Positions 10,627 to 19,303 of a stretch of DNA of 58,323 nt are shown here, one piece after another (within the stretch, counting starts at the first letter, position 1; each line of letters opens with the position of its first letter). A program made the translations under genes and the position numbers. Location: positions 1 through 58,323 of the forward strand of contig NZ_BATQ01000180.1 in NCBI RefSeq assembly GCF_000739635.1, in the 5' to 3' direction. Below the pieces are notes generated by a model that did not search any database, was not told the DNA's origin, and was given only the letters and a program-made list of their open reading frames with translations. Source of the stretch: Verrucomicrobium sp. BvORR034. Lineage in GTDB: Bacteria; Verrucomicrobiota; Verrucomicrobiia; Verrucomicrobiales; Verrucomicrobiaceae.

Positions 10627-13600
10627 TCAACGGTTGAAGCGCCGCACGTTGCGAATGCGCCAGGTGTAGAGGGTGTCCAGTGACTTGGCCGCGCTGAGGT
10701 TGCCACCGGTGGCCTTGGTGATGTAGTCGTAGTCGGCACTCACGTTGCCGGGCTCGGCGGGATCGTACTTCAAGGCAGGGTCATTGGGATCGATGGCGCG
10801 TTCGACCAGGGCGTCTCCCTGCTTCTCGCCTGAGACCACGTCGGTGCCGTCCACGAAGGATTCAGGATCGGTGGAGCGGGCCTTGGTGAGGGTCTGGACG
10901 AGGTAGTGTACGCGGAAGGTGTTGGAACGCGTGGTCACCCGCGGGTAGATGTTGGCATAGGGGCGCTCCATCGTGTTGTCCCCGGTGAGCTGGTGATTGC
11001 CCCAGAAGTTGCGCATGGAGGAGCGCAGCATGGTGCCTGTGTTAGAGGTGATGCCCTGGTCCTTGGGCACCAGGAACTGCTCACAGACCTCGCCAGGGTT
11101 CATGAAAAACTTCCCGGAGTCGAACTTCTCCTCCCACTGCACGAGGGTCTTCTCGGCATCGATGTAGTGACGCCAGTTGTTGTTCTGGAGAAGCTTGCTG
11201 TAGTCCTTGTAAGACGGACCTGCGGTGGTGGGGATGGCGAGCATTTCCTCAGACTTCAGGACGGCGTGCAGCCCCGTGGCCCGCTTGATGTTGGTGAAGG
11301 GGACGATGCGGTAGTTGAGGTTGATCTTGCCAGCCGTGGAGAAAGGCTCGCTGATGGGGTATGGCTGGACGACCGGCATCCAGAAGAGCTCCAGCAGCGC
11401 GTGGTCTGGCGGGGCGCCCACCATGTTGCCGCCGGTGCTGTGGTCCTTGGAGCCGAGGTGCCCGGGAGGCGCGCCGCCGCTGGCACCCGGCGTGATGTCC
11501 GGGCGGAACAGGAACGTCGTCCACTGAATGCCGGTGGAGGATGCCGAGGGAAGCGATCCGAACATGACCGGTGAGGGGATGAGCTGATTGGGCGCGGTGG
11601 TCTGGTTGACCGGGCGGCTGTTGATGTTCACACCGTCCCATGGGGCTGCGGTGAAGTAGGGCGGCACGTTGCCGTCATACACGCGCGCGCCGTCGTCTGG
11701 CTTGTTCCAATAGGCGCCGTCGGGAGCGATGCCGGTGCCATTGTCCCAGTCCCGCGTCTCCCATGGCTTGACGGTGTAGGGGTAATTGGCAGGGACGTTG
11801 GCGCGGAAGGTCGCCGAATCTCCGTTTATGGTGAAGTCGGGACGATAGTCACTGGTGGCGGGGGAGGTGGAGGTGATGTTGTTGTAGTCCGCCGCGGGCA
11901 CCAGGAGGGACTGGGTGGTACCATTTCCCCAAGTAGGGGAGAACTCCTTGCCCGGCACGAACAAGGTACCCGGCTTGCCGGTCTTGTGGGGCTTGCCACC
12001 CGACTTGGTAAATGAGTGGTACTGCCCCACGGTCTGCGAGGTGGTGAGCGCGGTGCCGGAAAGCGAGGCGGGATCCCAGCCCGGATGGGGAGCGAAGAGA
12101 CGTTTCGCGGCATCCACGCCGGCCGCGCCAGCGCCTTCACGCAGCCGGACATAACCGAGACGATAGTCCCCATGACGCACGACCCACGTACGGACCACGT
12201 CATTGCCATCGATAAGCTCAGGTTTGCCGAAGCGGTTGCCGCTGAAGGTGCGGGCATTCTTGTAGCGCTTGCTGAAGGTGAAGGCCAGCTCAAGGGGCTT
12301 GGTGGGGACAGGGACGACCATGTTGGCCGGAACCTCCACCTGGAGACGACGGCTGCCGTAGTCTCCATTCCGCTGGTTACCCACCTGTATCTCCAGGCAG
12401 CGATCTGTCATGACGCCTCCGCCACGAACACTGGACACGGTCATCTGGGTGGCGCTGGAAGGAACGAGGAAATACCCGCGGCTGTACTTGGCCGGGCTGG
12501 TGAGGGCGTCTGCGGCCACGTCCAGATCGTTCACCATAGTCGCGGTGGCGGCACCGTTGGTGTCGCTGTCCGCGTACATCCAGTAGCCGCCAGAGCCGCC
12601 CCAGCCGGTCCACCAGTCCCCGGTGGTGTTGCGCCCGACCAGCGGCGTTTCCACGGGCTTGATTTTGCAGAGGTACTGCAGATGGGAGACGTTGTGCAGC
12701 AGTGTGCCCCATTTGCTGCGGTAGTTCACAGGCGTGGCGGCACCGTCATCCGGCTTTTGCTTGAGGGGCGGCTCGATGATTTCCCCTCCGGGCTCGCGGG
12801 TGCCGAAGGTGGTGGTGATTCGCAGATTGTCCAACGAGGAGACGTTGAAGGAGGAGCTGGGGGCGATCATGGTGTACCCCTGACCCGGGCAGAAGCCCTC
12901 CGCCACGAAGCCGACCTGAATGGCCTTCTGACCCGGCTGGAGATTCAGCAGGGTGACGAGGTCGGGATTGGTCTTGGTGCCGGAGAGCGGGTTCTCTGCG
13001 GCAAGGATGAAGACCATGCCAAACTCGGAGACCGTGAACTCGCGACCGATGCCGGTGGTCCACACTCGATCGTTGCCATCGTCGTTGGTATTGCGCTTCA
13101 GGGTCTTGTTGTCGTCATTGAGCGGGGGGCTGTAGTAGGACATGTCCACCGCGGCCACCTGCCCCAGTGTGTCTGTGCCGATCCAGTTGGCGGAGGCCTG
13201 CGAGTAGGCATCTACAGGGACACGGGGCGAGGAGTTCTTTGTGGAGTGCGTGCTGTCGTTGGCATTGGTGCCGCGGATATACTCCAGCATCTGAATGAGG
13301 CTGGAGCCGATGTTGAAGGCCTTCGACGTAGGGGAGCCGGTGCGCTCATCATACTTCTGCGCAAAGGATTTGGCGTAGCCCAGATTGGCAAGCTTGACCT
13401 CCTCGATGAGGTACTGCGCCAGCATATTGTTGTGGATCATGCCGAACTTGTAGTAGTCACTGTCCTCCTTGTTGTAGTAGTTGGAGAAGTCGTCCATGTT
13501 GGAGGCGGCACCACTGCGGCGGAAGTGGTAGGGGTGACGCCCCAGCGTGCTGGCGTAAGCGGAGACGTTGTCGAAGGAGGTGCGCTTGTTGTTTGCTGGT

Positions 13601-14925
13601 TCCGGACGGTAGGCGACAGGCCAGATGGAAACCTTGGGGAAACCGGCAGGCGTGGTCTCTGGAGCCCGGCTCTCCGCGGTCATGAGGAACCGGAGGCGCT
13701 TGAGGCGGTTCGCATCGCCACCCAGGAGCGTCTGCGTCTGACGGGAGGTGAAGGCCAGTGCCGCGGCGCTGGTATCGGATGGATCGTCAAAGAGAAACTC
13801 GTCAACGGATGCATAAAGGCGGTCCGTGTCATATTCCACCGGGGTGAAATTGGGGGTATTGTTAGGGTTGGGGTTTACCAGCAGGCCTGCATTCGCATTG
13901 ACCCGGGGGGTCACCGCATAGAGCTGCCGCAGCTTGTTGGCGTGGTCCGAGTTGGACGGCAGCAGGCGCTCTCCAGGATAAAAAAGGGTGCTGAGACAGG
14001 TGGTGGCTGGGTGGCCGCCGTAGCGTTGCACCTCGTTCCTTACAGGCACGTTGCGGGCAAACTCCACCTCCCGCGGGGTCACACACCGTGGTGTGTCCCA
14101 GAACATCCCTTCAGAGGCGGTGTTGATGTTGATCTTGGAAGTTTCATCGTCCGTCCAGAAGGCGATCCGGCCGACGATGGGGTTTGCGGCGCTGGCCATC
14201 TTGTGGCCGCTGAAAGGCAGGAACTTGGGCGAAGCCGCCTGGCTCATGACGCCCATGCTGCCATCTTGCAAAATATAGATCCAGCGCACCGGCATGGGCA
14301 GGCGCTGCGATGAAGCGGCTGCTCCGGGGGACTTCACCCCATTGAGGGTGCCCTTGCTGACTGCCAGCTTGGTGTCATACGAAAAGCCCTCCGGCGTGAG
14401 ACTTCCGGGATAGCTGGGATTGGCGCTGTCCATCGCCCGGGGATCGATGATGGGAAAGCTGAAGTTGCCGGACTCATCCGTGCCGGGCTCATTCAAATTC
14501 GCAAACACGGCGGGCATGGTGTCCCAGTCTCCCGGGACGTCGTTCTCCAGGTTCAGGGAGGCGGGATCACTCACTCCGGCGGCGTTGAGCACCATCTCCT
14601 GGGAGCTGTAGAGCTTGTAAATGCGGGAGGAGGTGCCGGTGTTCAGACCATAGGTGCGCATGGCCCCGGGTTGGGAGATCCAGAGGGTGCCAGACTCTGT
14701 GGTGGCCTGACGCATCTGGCCGATGGCGGCATTCACCGCCATGTCCTGCAACGTCGTCAGGTCATGCGCTGCGGCGTGGCTGGAGGACGAGCGCAACTGC
14801 ACCGTGGACATGTTGAAGAACAACACCACGATCACTGTGACCATGCCCACGATGATGAGTGCAGGCAGAAGGGCCGTGCCCTCCTGGCGGCGGCCCCGGA
14901 TGTGCAGATGTGTTTTTGAGTTCAT
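10627..14925 (-). CDS. Verru_Chthon cassette protein A (large pseudopilin-like, GspK-like)
   Basis: 1432 residues. The N-terminus has a short basic leader (MNSKTHLHIRGRRQEG), then a hydrophobic helix (TALLPALIIVGMVTVIVVLFF), in the style of PilX/GspK minor pilins that lack the usual Glu at position 5. A segment around residue 260 reads IAFWTDDETSKININTAS, close to the conserved acidic and NINTA region of type II secretion GspK proteins. The rest is a long extracytoplasmic region with no family I recognise. Length, order and neighbours match the 'Verru_Chthon cassette protein A' family (TIGR02600, as I recall). It is the fourth pseudopilin-like gene of the unit and directly precedes the giant repeat proteins, so a role in exporting or assembling them is a reasonable inference. 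Confidence 0.85.
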   Translation of the reverse strand: MNSKTHLHIRGRRQEGTALLPALIIVGMVTVIVVLFFNMSTVQLRSSSSHAAAHDLTTLQDMAVNAAIGQMRQATTESGTLWISQPGAMRTYGLNTGTSSRIYKLYSSQEMVLNAAGVSDPASLNLENDVPGDWDTMPAVFANLNEPGTDESGNFSFPIIDPRAMDSANPSYPGSLTPEGFSYDTKLAVSKGTLNGVKSPGAAASSQRLPMPVRWIYILQDGSMGVMSQAASPKFLPFSGHKMASAANPIVGRIAFWTDDETSKININTASEGMFWDTPRCVTPREVEFARNVPVRNEVQRYGGHPATTCLSTLFYPGERLLPSNSDHANKLRQLYAVTPRVNANAGLLVNPNPNNTPNFTPVEYDTDRLYASVDEFLFDDPSDTSAAALAFTSRQTQTLLGGDANRLKRLRFLMTAESRAPETTPAGFPKVSIWPVAYRPEPANNKRTSFDNVSAYASTLGRHPYHFRRSGAASNMDDFSNYYNKEDSDYYKFGMIHNNMLAQYLIEEVKLANLGYAKSFAQKYDERTGSPTSKAFNIGSSLIQMLEYIRGTNANDSTHSTKNSSPRVPVDAYSQASANWIGTDTLGQVAAVDMSYYSPPLNDDNKTLKRNTNDDGNDRVWTTGIGREFTVSEFGMVFILAAENPLSGTKTNPDLVTLLNLQPGQKAIQVGFVAEGFCPGQGYTMIAPSSSFNVSSLDNLRITTTFGTREPGGEIIEPPLKQKPDDGAATPVNYRSKWGTLLHNVSHLQYLCKIKPVETPLVGRNTTGDWWTGWGGSGGYWMYADSDTNGAATATMVNDLDVAADALTSPAKYSRGYFLVPSSATQMTVSSVRGGGVMTDRCLEIQVGNQRNGDYGSRRLQVEVPANMVVPVPTKPLELAFTFSKRYKNARTFSGNRFGKPELIDGNDVVRTWVVRHGDYRLGYVRLREGAGAAGVDAAKRLFAPHPGWDPASLSGTALTTSQTVGQYHSFTKSGGKPHKTGKPGTLFVPGKEFSPTWGNGTTQSLLVPAADYNNITSTSPATSDYRPDFTINGDSATFRANVPANYPYTVKPWETRDWDNGTGIAPDGAYWNKPDDGARVYDGNVPPYFTAAPWDGVNINSRPVNQTTAPNQLIPSPVMFGSLPSASSTGIQWTTFLFRPDITPGASGGAPPGHLGSKDHSTGGNMVGAPPDHALLELFWMPVVQPYPISEPFSTAGKINLNYRIVPFTNIKRATGLHAVLKSEEMLAIPTTAGPSYKDYSKLLQNNNWRHYIDAEKTLVQWEEKFDSGKFFMNPGEVCEQFLVPKDQGITSNTGTMLRSSMRNFWGNHQLTGDNTMERPYANIYPRVTTRSNTFRVHYLVQTLTKARSTDPESFVDGTDVVSGEKQGDALVERAIDPNDPALKYDPAEPGNVSADYDYITKATGGNLSAAKSLDTLYTWRIRNVRRFNR

Positions 14926-14967
14926 GAAACAAGCAGGAGCGGAGGTGAATGAGGCTGCGGTATCCGG

Positions 14968-15711
14968 TCAGGGGCGGAAGGTGCGAACCCGGGCGGTGGC
15001 GGGGTCGAGTTGCATGGTGGCGAAGTTGGCAGGGAGGGCAGCGCCCGTGGCTTCAGACTCCCTGATGAGCGTCAAGGACCACTTCGTCCCTGTGCCTAGG
15101 CTGGTGCGGCCGTCCGGCAGAAAGCGGAAGCTCACATAGTCGCGGGCGCGGCCGTCCGGGCCGGTGTCGGAACCGGTGATGAGTTCCGTCTTGGTGGTGT
15201 CCAGCAGGCTGGAGTAGGAGGTGGAAGGGTGAAACACCATGCCGTCGGCCAGAATGGTCGGCGCCCCCGCAGCCTTGAACTTCGGCTTGAAATTGGTGCC
15301 CGTCGGGTCCTGATAACCGGTGGCATCAGGATTGGTCTCTATGTCCACGGTGCCGAACTCCATGCTGCGCCAGTTGGACTGGTTCATGTCATTCGTAAAC
15401 TTGTAGATGCGGAAGACAACGTCCCGGTTCGAGGTCATGGCCAGCTGGCGGGCGTGATCCATGGAGTTGGAGATGGACTCAAGCGCCTCCTTCATGCGGA
15501 GCGTGGACATCATGGAACTGGCTCCGCTGCCGGCTGCCACCAGCATGATGCCCATGATGGTGACTACGATGAGGATCTCAATCAGGGTGAATCCTGCCTG
15601 TCGGGCGGCGCCCTGGTGCTGCCGGAAACCGGGAGTTGCGGAGTTCGAGATGTGCACGTCGGTACAGGGGTTGGGTTCAAGGGTTAGCGCCCGACGTAGC
15701 TGCCGTTCCAT
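14968..15711 (-). CDS. Verru_Chthon cassette protein D (type IV pilin-like)
   Basis: 247 residues with a classic prepilin N-methylation site about 39 residues in: leader ending RQAG, then FTLIEILIVVTIMGIMLVA. Cleavage after Gly and methylation of Phe by a prepilin peptidase are expected, and Glu5 is present. The soluble part is GspH/FimT-like in size. The open frame overlaps the end of the cassette C gene by 28 bases from the ATG at 15711; a GTG at 15657 would remove the overlap and shorten the leader, so the start is uncertain. It lies between cassette C and cassette A and matches Verru_Chthon cassette protein D (TIGR02596, from memory). Confidence 0.82.
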   Translation of the reverse strand: MERQLRRALTLEPNPCTDVHISNSATPGFRQHQGAARQAGFTLIEILIVVTIMGIMLVAAGSGASSMMSTLRMKEALESISNSMDHARQLAMTSNRDVVFRIYKFTNDMNQSNWRSMEFGTVDIETNPDATGYQDPTGTNFKPKFKAAGAPTILADGMVFHPSTSYSSLLDTTKTELITGSDTGPDGRARDYVSFRFLPDGRTSLGTGTKWSLTLIRESEATGAALPANFATMQLDPATARVRTFRP

Positions 15712-16790
15712 CGGGCATTGCGAAGACGGATGGTGGATGAAAACACCCGGTAGTTCAGCTTGCTGGCCACGAGGGTGGATTCGAGGGTGGCAATATCGGC
15801 ATCATAGTTCGCCGCCCGCTCAAACAAGCCGTCCAGCCCCAGATTGGGACGGGCCTTGCCGTTTGTTTCCTGAAGCCGGGAGGCGGAGACGTCATCAATG
15901 GCCACCAGGGTGAGGCGGATCAGCGGGGGCAGCTTGTGCCGCGTGAACTCAGACACATCCGAGCTGGCGTACTGGTAGGAGCGGGTGTCGTAGTAGTAGT
16001 TGGGAGCCAGATCGGTGGGCTTGATCGCTTTGCCGTCGTCAGTGGTGGCCTCGTTCGGGATCGTGGGAAAGATGATGCAGGCGATGACATTCTCCGCCAC
16101 GGGATGAATGTTCGCGGGGTCTGCGAGGGCGGCCGTATACCATGCCTGGACACCCGCCCTGGTGGTCTGGGAGTTGAGCTTCAGGGCATACGTGCGCAAC
16201 TGCTCGGCGGGCACCTGCAGCTCCTTCAACCGGAAGCGCAGCCGGGAGGGGACAGACGCGCCATTGAGGAAGACTGGCCGGGTGGAGTCATCATCGCCAA
16301 ACTCCAGGAAATACCCCCAGCTGTTGAGCATGGAGGACAGACCGCGCCAGTCTTTCTGCCCGGTCAGGCCATAGGTTCCATGAAAGAACACGGCATGCCC
16401 GGTGCGGTCCCCGGTGCCGATCAGCGGGGCGGTGCCCGTGTTGGCCGGGCCGGAGACAAAATGCAGGTCTGACTGGATTTTGTAACCGTTGGGCACGCTG
16501 TTCATGTCATTCCCCGGGTACACATAGTCGTAGTAGGGGTTGATCTCGCAGGCCTCCAGCCGCCGGGTCATGGTCTCAAAGGCAGCCTGGACCTCCCGAA
16601 ACTGGCTGTTGCGTGACTCTGCGATCCGCAACTGTCCCAGTGACACATTGAGCATGGAGGTGGAGGCCATGAGCACCAGGGTCAGGATGGCGATGCTCAA
16701 CATGAGCTCGATCAGCGTGAAACCGGACCGCCGGGAGCACCTGCTCGTACGGGCTGTGGCTGCGGGGCAAAAGTGGGGTGGCACCTTCAT
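15684..16790 (-). CDS. Verru_Chthon cassette protein C (type IV pilin-like)
   Basis: About 368 residues from the ATG at 16790 (MKVPPHFCP...). The open frame continues upstream to 16898, but that would overlap cassette B and add a proline-rich tail before the leader, so I prefer 16790, which leaves 31 bases after B. Prepilin motif: basic leader CSRRSG, then FTLIELMLSIAILTLVLMA, with Glu5 present. The mature domain is long and GspJ-like in size, with an early 'FETMTRRLEACEINPYYDY' segment. Matches Verru_Chthon cassette protein C (TIGR02599, from memory). Inferred role: minor pseudopilin of a secretion or assembly pseudopilus. Confidence 0.83.
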   Translation of the reverse strand: MKVPPHFCPAATARTSRCSRRSGFTLIELMLSIAILTLVLMASTSMLNVSLGQLRIAESRNSQFREVQAAFETMTRRLEACEINPYYDYVYPGNDMNSVPNGYKIQSDLHFVSGPANTGTAPLIGTGDRTGHAVFFHGTYGLTGQKDWRGLSSMLNSWGYFLEFGDDDSTRPVFLNGASVPSRLRFRLKELQVPAEQLRTYALKLNSQTTRAGVQAWYTAALADPANIHPVAENVIACIIFPTIPNEATTDDGKAIKPTDLAPNYYYDTRSYQYASSDVSEFTRHKLPPLIRLTLVAIDDVSASRLQETNGKARPNLGLDGLFERAANYDADIATLESTLVASKLNYRVFSSTIRLRNARWNGSYVGR

Positions 16791-16821
16791 GTCTGGAGCA
16801 GGAGCTGGGGTGAAAGGATGA

Positions 16822-17355
16822 TCAGGGGGCTTTCTCAAGGTTGACGAGGAGCGTTCTGCTGATCCGGACCTCCCGTGGCACGGCCCGCCCGGCATCAATG
16901 GCGGCCTCCGCTGCGTCCAGGGAAGTCTTCCCCGAGTTACCCGGGCGTGACGCCACCATTACCACCGCCTGGCGTTGCCAGGAGTTTGCTGGCACCGTCG
17001 GCGTTGTCGTCATTTGCACCCCCGTGGTGGGCCCCAGCCTCACTCGGGCGGTATAGACAGCGTTCTCCTGCCCTTTCGCCCCGATGCATTCCATGCCCTG
17101 GTCATCCAGGTAAACATCCTTGTTTTTCCAGTCCTCCAGCTTGGTCCAGTCCGCCTGCTGGACCTCGCCCAGGAGGCGGGAAGCGATCCGCGCCGAGGTC
17201 GTGATGCTGGCCGCCTTGCCACTTGTTTCGACTGCAGCGGAGAGCAGTCCCAGCAACGGAATCATCACCGTGACAAGAATACCCACCGTGATGACAACCT
17301 CGACCAAGGTTGCACCTGTCGTCACGATGTATTTACCTCGCGTCGTGGTTACCAT
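16822..17355 (-). CDS. Verru_Chthon cassette protein B (type IV pilin-like)
   Basis: 177 residues and first gene of the minus-strand cassette. N-terminus MVTTTRGKYIVTTG, then ATLVEVVITVGILVTVMIPL: a prepilin-like helix with Glu5, but Ala instead of Phe at the first mature position. Size and shape resemble GspI/PilV minor pilins. It is followed at close spacing by C, D and A and then by the two giant exported proteins. The promoter of the whole unit should lie in the 17356-17660 stretch; I could not pick convincing -35/-10 boxes there. Matches Verru_Chthon cassette protein B (TIGR02598, from memory). Confidence 0.8.
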   Translation of the reverse strand: MVTTTRGKYIVTTGATLVEVVITVGILVTVMIPLLGLLSAAVETSGKAASITTSARIASRLLGEVQQADWTKLEDWKNKDVYLDDQGMECIGAKGQENAVYTARVRLGPTTGVQMTTTPTVPANSWQRQAVVMVASRPGNSGKTSLDAAEAAIDAGRAVPREVRISRTLLVNLEKAP

Positions 17356-17668
17356 TTCGCTTTTCTAGCAGGCGGTAACAATTTGGGAAGAATTTGTTGC
17401 TAAAGAATTGCCTTAGTGCTTGCGAATCCGCCATTTGTATCAAAGCCGATACGCCTTTATGCGACCGATTCCCCGGGGGCTGCCACCGTCCTTGCCTGTC
17501 GAGACACACTACCCGACAGAGACCCTGCAAACCCTGAAGAAAGTGCGGTGGCAGGTGATGCCCGATTTTGACCATTGGGATTGATGTGCAGGCGAAGCGA
17601 GTTTGACCGGAAGCACTCCAAAAACTTCGTGATCGCCAGCATGAGTCAAAGCTCGCTTTGAGTCAGGT

Positions 17669-17721
17669 CATTGGGGAGCGCGCGCATCCTGCGTGCTGTT
17701 CGCGGCATCTTGCCGCGAACC
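17669..17721 (+). repeat. Dispersed repeat family 2, copy 1
   Basis: Starts CATTGGGGAGCGCGCGCATC and ends CATCTTGCCGCGAACC. It contains two hairpins: GCACGCA-type arms, and GTTCGCGGC/GCCGCGAAC arms around 17699-17720. A near-identical copy is at 26705-26756, and an inverted partial copy is at 17808-17831. Confidence 0.85.
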
Positions 17722-17807
17722 CGAATCCATCTGCCGCGTCTTACCCCCCCCCTGATTGCCAACCTCCTCCGTTCCCGTCCCCTGAGCCTTCCGCAGGCTG
17801 CAGAAGG

Positions 17808-17831
17808 CAGCACGCAGGATGCGTGCGCTCC
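17808..17831 (-). repeat. Dispersed repeat family 2, inverted partial copy
   Basis: CAGCACGCAGGATGCGTGCG plus four bases. This is the reverse complement of the first half of the copy at 17669 (GGAGCGCGCGCATCCTGCGT...). The two face each other across about 110 bases, so this intergenic DNA or its transcript could form a long stem. Confidence 0.75.
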
Positions 17832-17860
17832 CCAGCTTCTTCCAGGCCGAAGCGCCACCT

Positions 17861-17911
17861 CAGGTCTTGCGTCTTGTGTCTTCAAGTCTTGTATCTCCCG
17901 CGCAGCAGGCC
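17861..17911 (+). repeat. Dispersed repeat family 1 (GTCT-rich arm plus GC palindrome), copy 1
   Basis: Built of repeated GTCTTG words (CAGGTCTTGCGTCTTGTGTC, then TTCAAGTCTTGTATCT) followed by the GC-rich palindrome-like end CCCGCGCAGCAGGC. Related copies lie at 20448-20500, 25148-25185 (partial), 26430-26481 and, inverted, 26620-26670. Confidence 0.85.
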
Positions 17912-17965
17912 CATTCCGCTGGAAGACCGCCGCGCTCCGCCACGTTGAAAACTTTTGCCACTCTC

Positions 17966-19246
17966 ATGAACACGACCCGCCGCCAATTTATCAGGACCTC
18001 CGGACTCGCCCTGGGTGCAACCGCATTGCCCGGATCCAGCTTTGCCCAGGAGGGCGCTGTGAAGAAGAAGACGGTCCTGCTGCAGTGCGGCTGGGCGGTG
18101 AAGAACATCGGTGATGTGGGGCACACGCCGGGAACGCTGCGCTTCATGGAGCAGCACCTGCCGGACACGCACTTCATCCTGTGGGCCGCGAATGTGAACC
18201 AGCCGGTGGAAGACATGCTCATGAAACGGTTCCCGCAGCTCGAGATCGTGCGAGGCAGCCTGACGCAGAAAGACGGGCCGGTGCAGCAGGCGATCGCGCG
18301 GTCAGACTTCTTCCTGCGCGGCCCCGGGATGGGACAGCCGACGGATTTCATGAAATACTGCAACAAGACAGGCAAGCCCTGGGGCCTGCAGGGGCAGTCG
18401 TACTTCGACACCATGGTGAAGGGCGAAGGCGCAGAGGAGCGCATTGCCCTGCTGAGCAGCGCGGCGTTTATCTACTGCCGGGACAGCAAGACGCTCCAGG
18501 TGCTGAAGGATGCGGGCGTGAAGACACCGGTGCTGGAGTTCGGCCCGGATGGCTGCTTCGGCGTGGATGTGAAGGATGAGGAGAAGGCGCTGGCCCGTCT
18601 GAAGAAGTACGGCCTGGAGGACAAGAAGTTCATCACCGTCCAACTTCGCACCCACAGTCCCTCCTCCCCAGGGGTGGATGACACGCGCCCGCAGAAGCTG
18701 AACCCGCTGCATCCGACAGCGGAAAACATCGCGGACGATACCCGCCGGGCGAAGGTGTACCAGGACCTCATCGCCATGTGGGTGAAGGAGACGGGCTACA
18801 AGGTGGTGATCGCCCCGGAGGTGTACAAGGAGATGGAGTACAATAAAAAATTCATCTACGACACGCTGCCGGACAACCTGAAGCCGTATGTGGTGAACTT
18901 TGATGAGTTCTGGAATGTGGATGAGGCCTGCTCCTTCTACCGGCGTGCGCACACCGTCATCTGCCATGAGCCTCACACGCCCATCATGGCCCTGGCCGTG
19001 GGCACCCCGATGATGCATACGTTCTCTGAGTTCCACTCACCGAAGTGCTGGATGTTCAAGGACATCGGCCTGGAGGAATGGGCTCCGGAGTTCGACAGCA
19101 CCCCAGCGGAGAAGATGTTTGAGATCCTCATGGGCATTCACAAGGATTACGCGGGTGCGGAAGCAAAGGTGAAAAAGGCCATGGCCTATGTGGAAGAACG
19201 TGCCGCCGCCTGCATGAGCTCGGTGAAAAAAGCGTTGAACGCGTAG
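17966..19246 (+). CDS. Tat-exported polysaccharide pyruvyl transferase-like protein
   Basis: 426 residues from the ATG at 17966. That start gives a clear twin-arginine signal (MNTTRRQFIRTSGLALGATA, cut near SFAQ). The same frame is open from 17819, but that part runs through a repeat and is unlikely to be coding. The mature protein opens with a Rossmann-like strand (VLLQCGWAVKNIGDVGHTPG), as in polysaccharide pyruvyl transferase family proteins (PF04230). Its C-terminal half has the typical 'CHEPHTPIMALAVGTPMM' stretch, where family members carry HS..A..LG.P. The family transfers pyruvate to sugars of cell-surface polymers. Export through Tat is unusual for a PEP-dependent enzyme, so the exact role is uncertain. 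It stands alone, with no downstream partner on its strand. Confidence 0.65.
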   Translation: MNTTRRQFIRTSGLALGATALPGSSFAQEGAVKKKTVLLQCGWAVKNIGDVGHTPGTLRFMEQHLPDTHFILWAANVNQPVEDMLMKRFPQLEIVRGSLTQKDGPVQQAIARSDFFLRGPGMGQPTDFMKYCNKTGKPWGLQGQSYFDTMVKGEGAEERIALLSSAAFIYCRDSKTLQVLKDAGVKTPVLEFGPDGCFGVDVKDEEKALARLKKYGLEDKKFITVQLRTHSPSSPGVDDTRPQKLNPLHPTAENIADDTRRAKVYQDLIAMWVKETGYKVVIAPEVYKEMEYNKKFIYDTLPDNLKPYVVNFDEFWNVDEACSFYRRAHTVICHEPHTPIMALAVGTPMMHTFSEFHSPKCWMFKDIGLEEWAPEFDSTPAEKMFEILMGIHKDYAGAEAKVKKAMAYVEERAAACMSSVKKALNA

Positions 19247-19303
19247 GACCTGAAGATTCCTCGCACCACCCCGGCGTTTTCATCCAAACAGGTTTCGAGC
19301 ACC

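Larger units (their letters stand above)
17356..17965. other. Divergent intergenic region with dispersed repeats
   Basis: About 610 bases between the start of cassette B (minus) and the Tat-exported gene (plus), so it should hold both promoters. The left half shows no repeat. The right half holds copies of two repeat families, listed separately: one at 17669-17721 with a partial inverted copy at 17808-17831, and one at 17861-17911. Short ORFs here fall inside the repeats and have no protein-like features. Confidence 0.6.

Noticed and set aside
12016-14313. 765-residue plus-strand ORF opposite cassette protein A
   Set aside because: Shadow of strong third-position GC bias in the minus-strand gene; low-complexity Gly/Val/Arg composition, no motif, and the opposite frame has a signal helix and family features.
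17819-17965. N-terminal extension of the Tat-exported gene to 17819
   Set aside because: Translates a dispersed repeat (family 1) and would bury the twin-arginine signal 49 residues inside.
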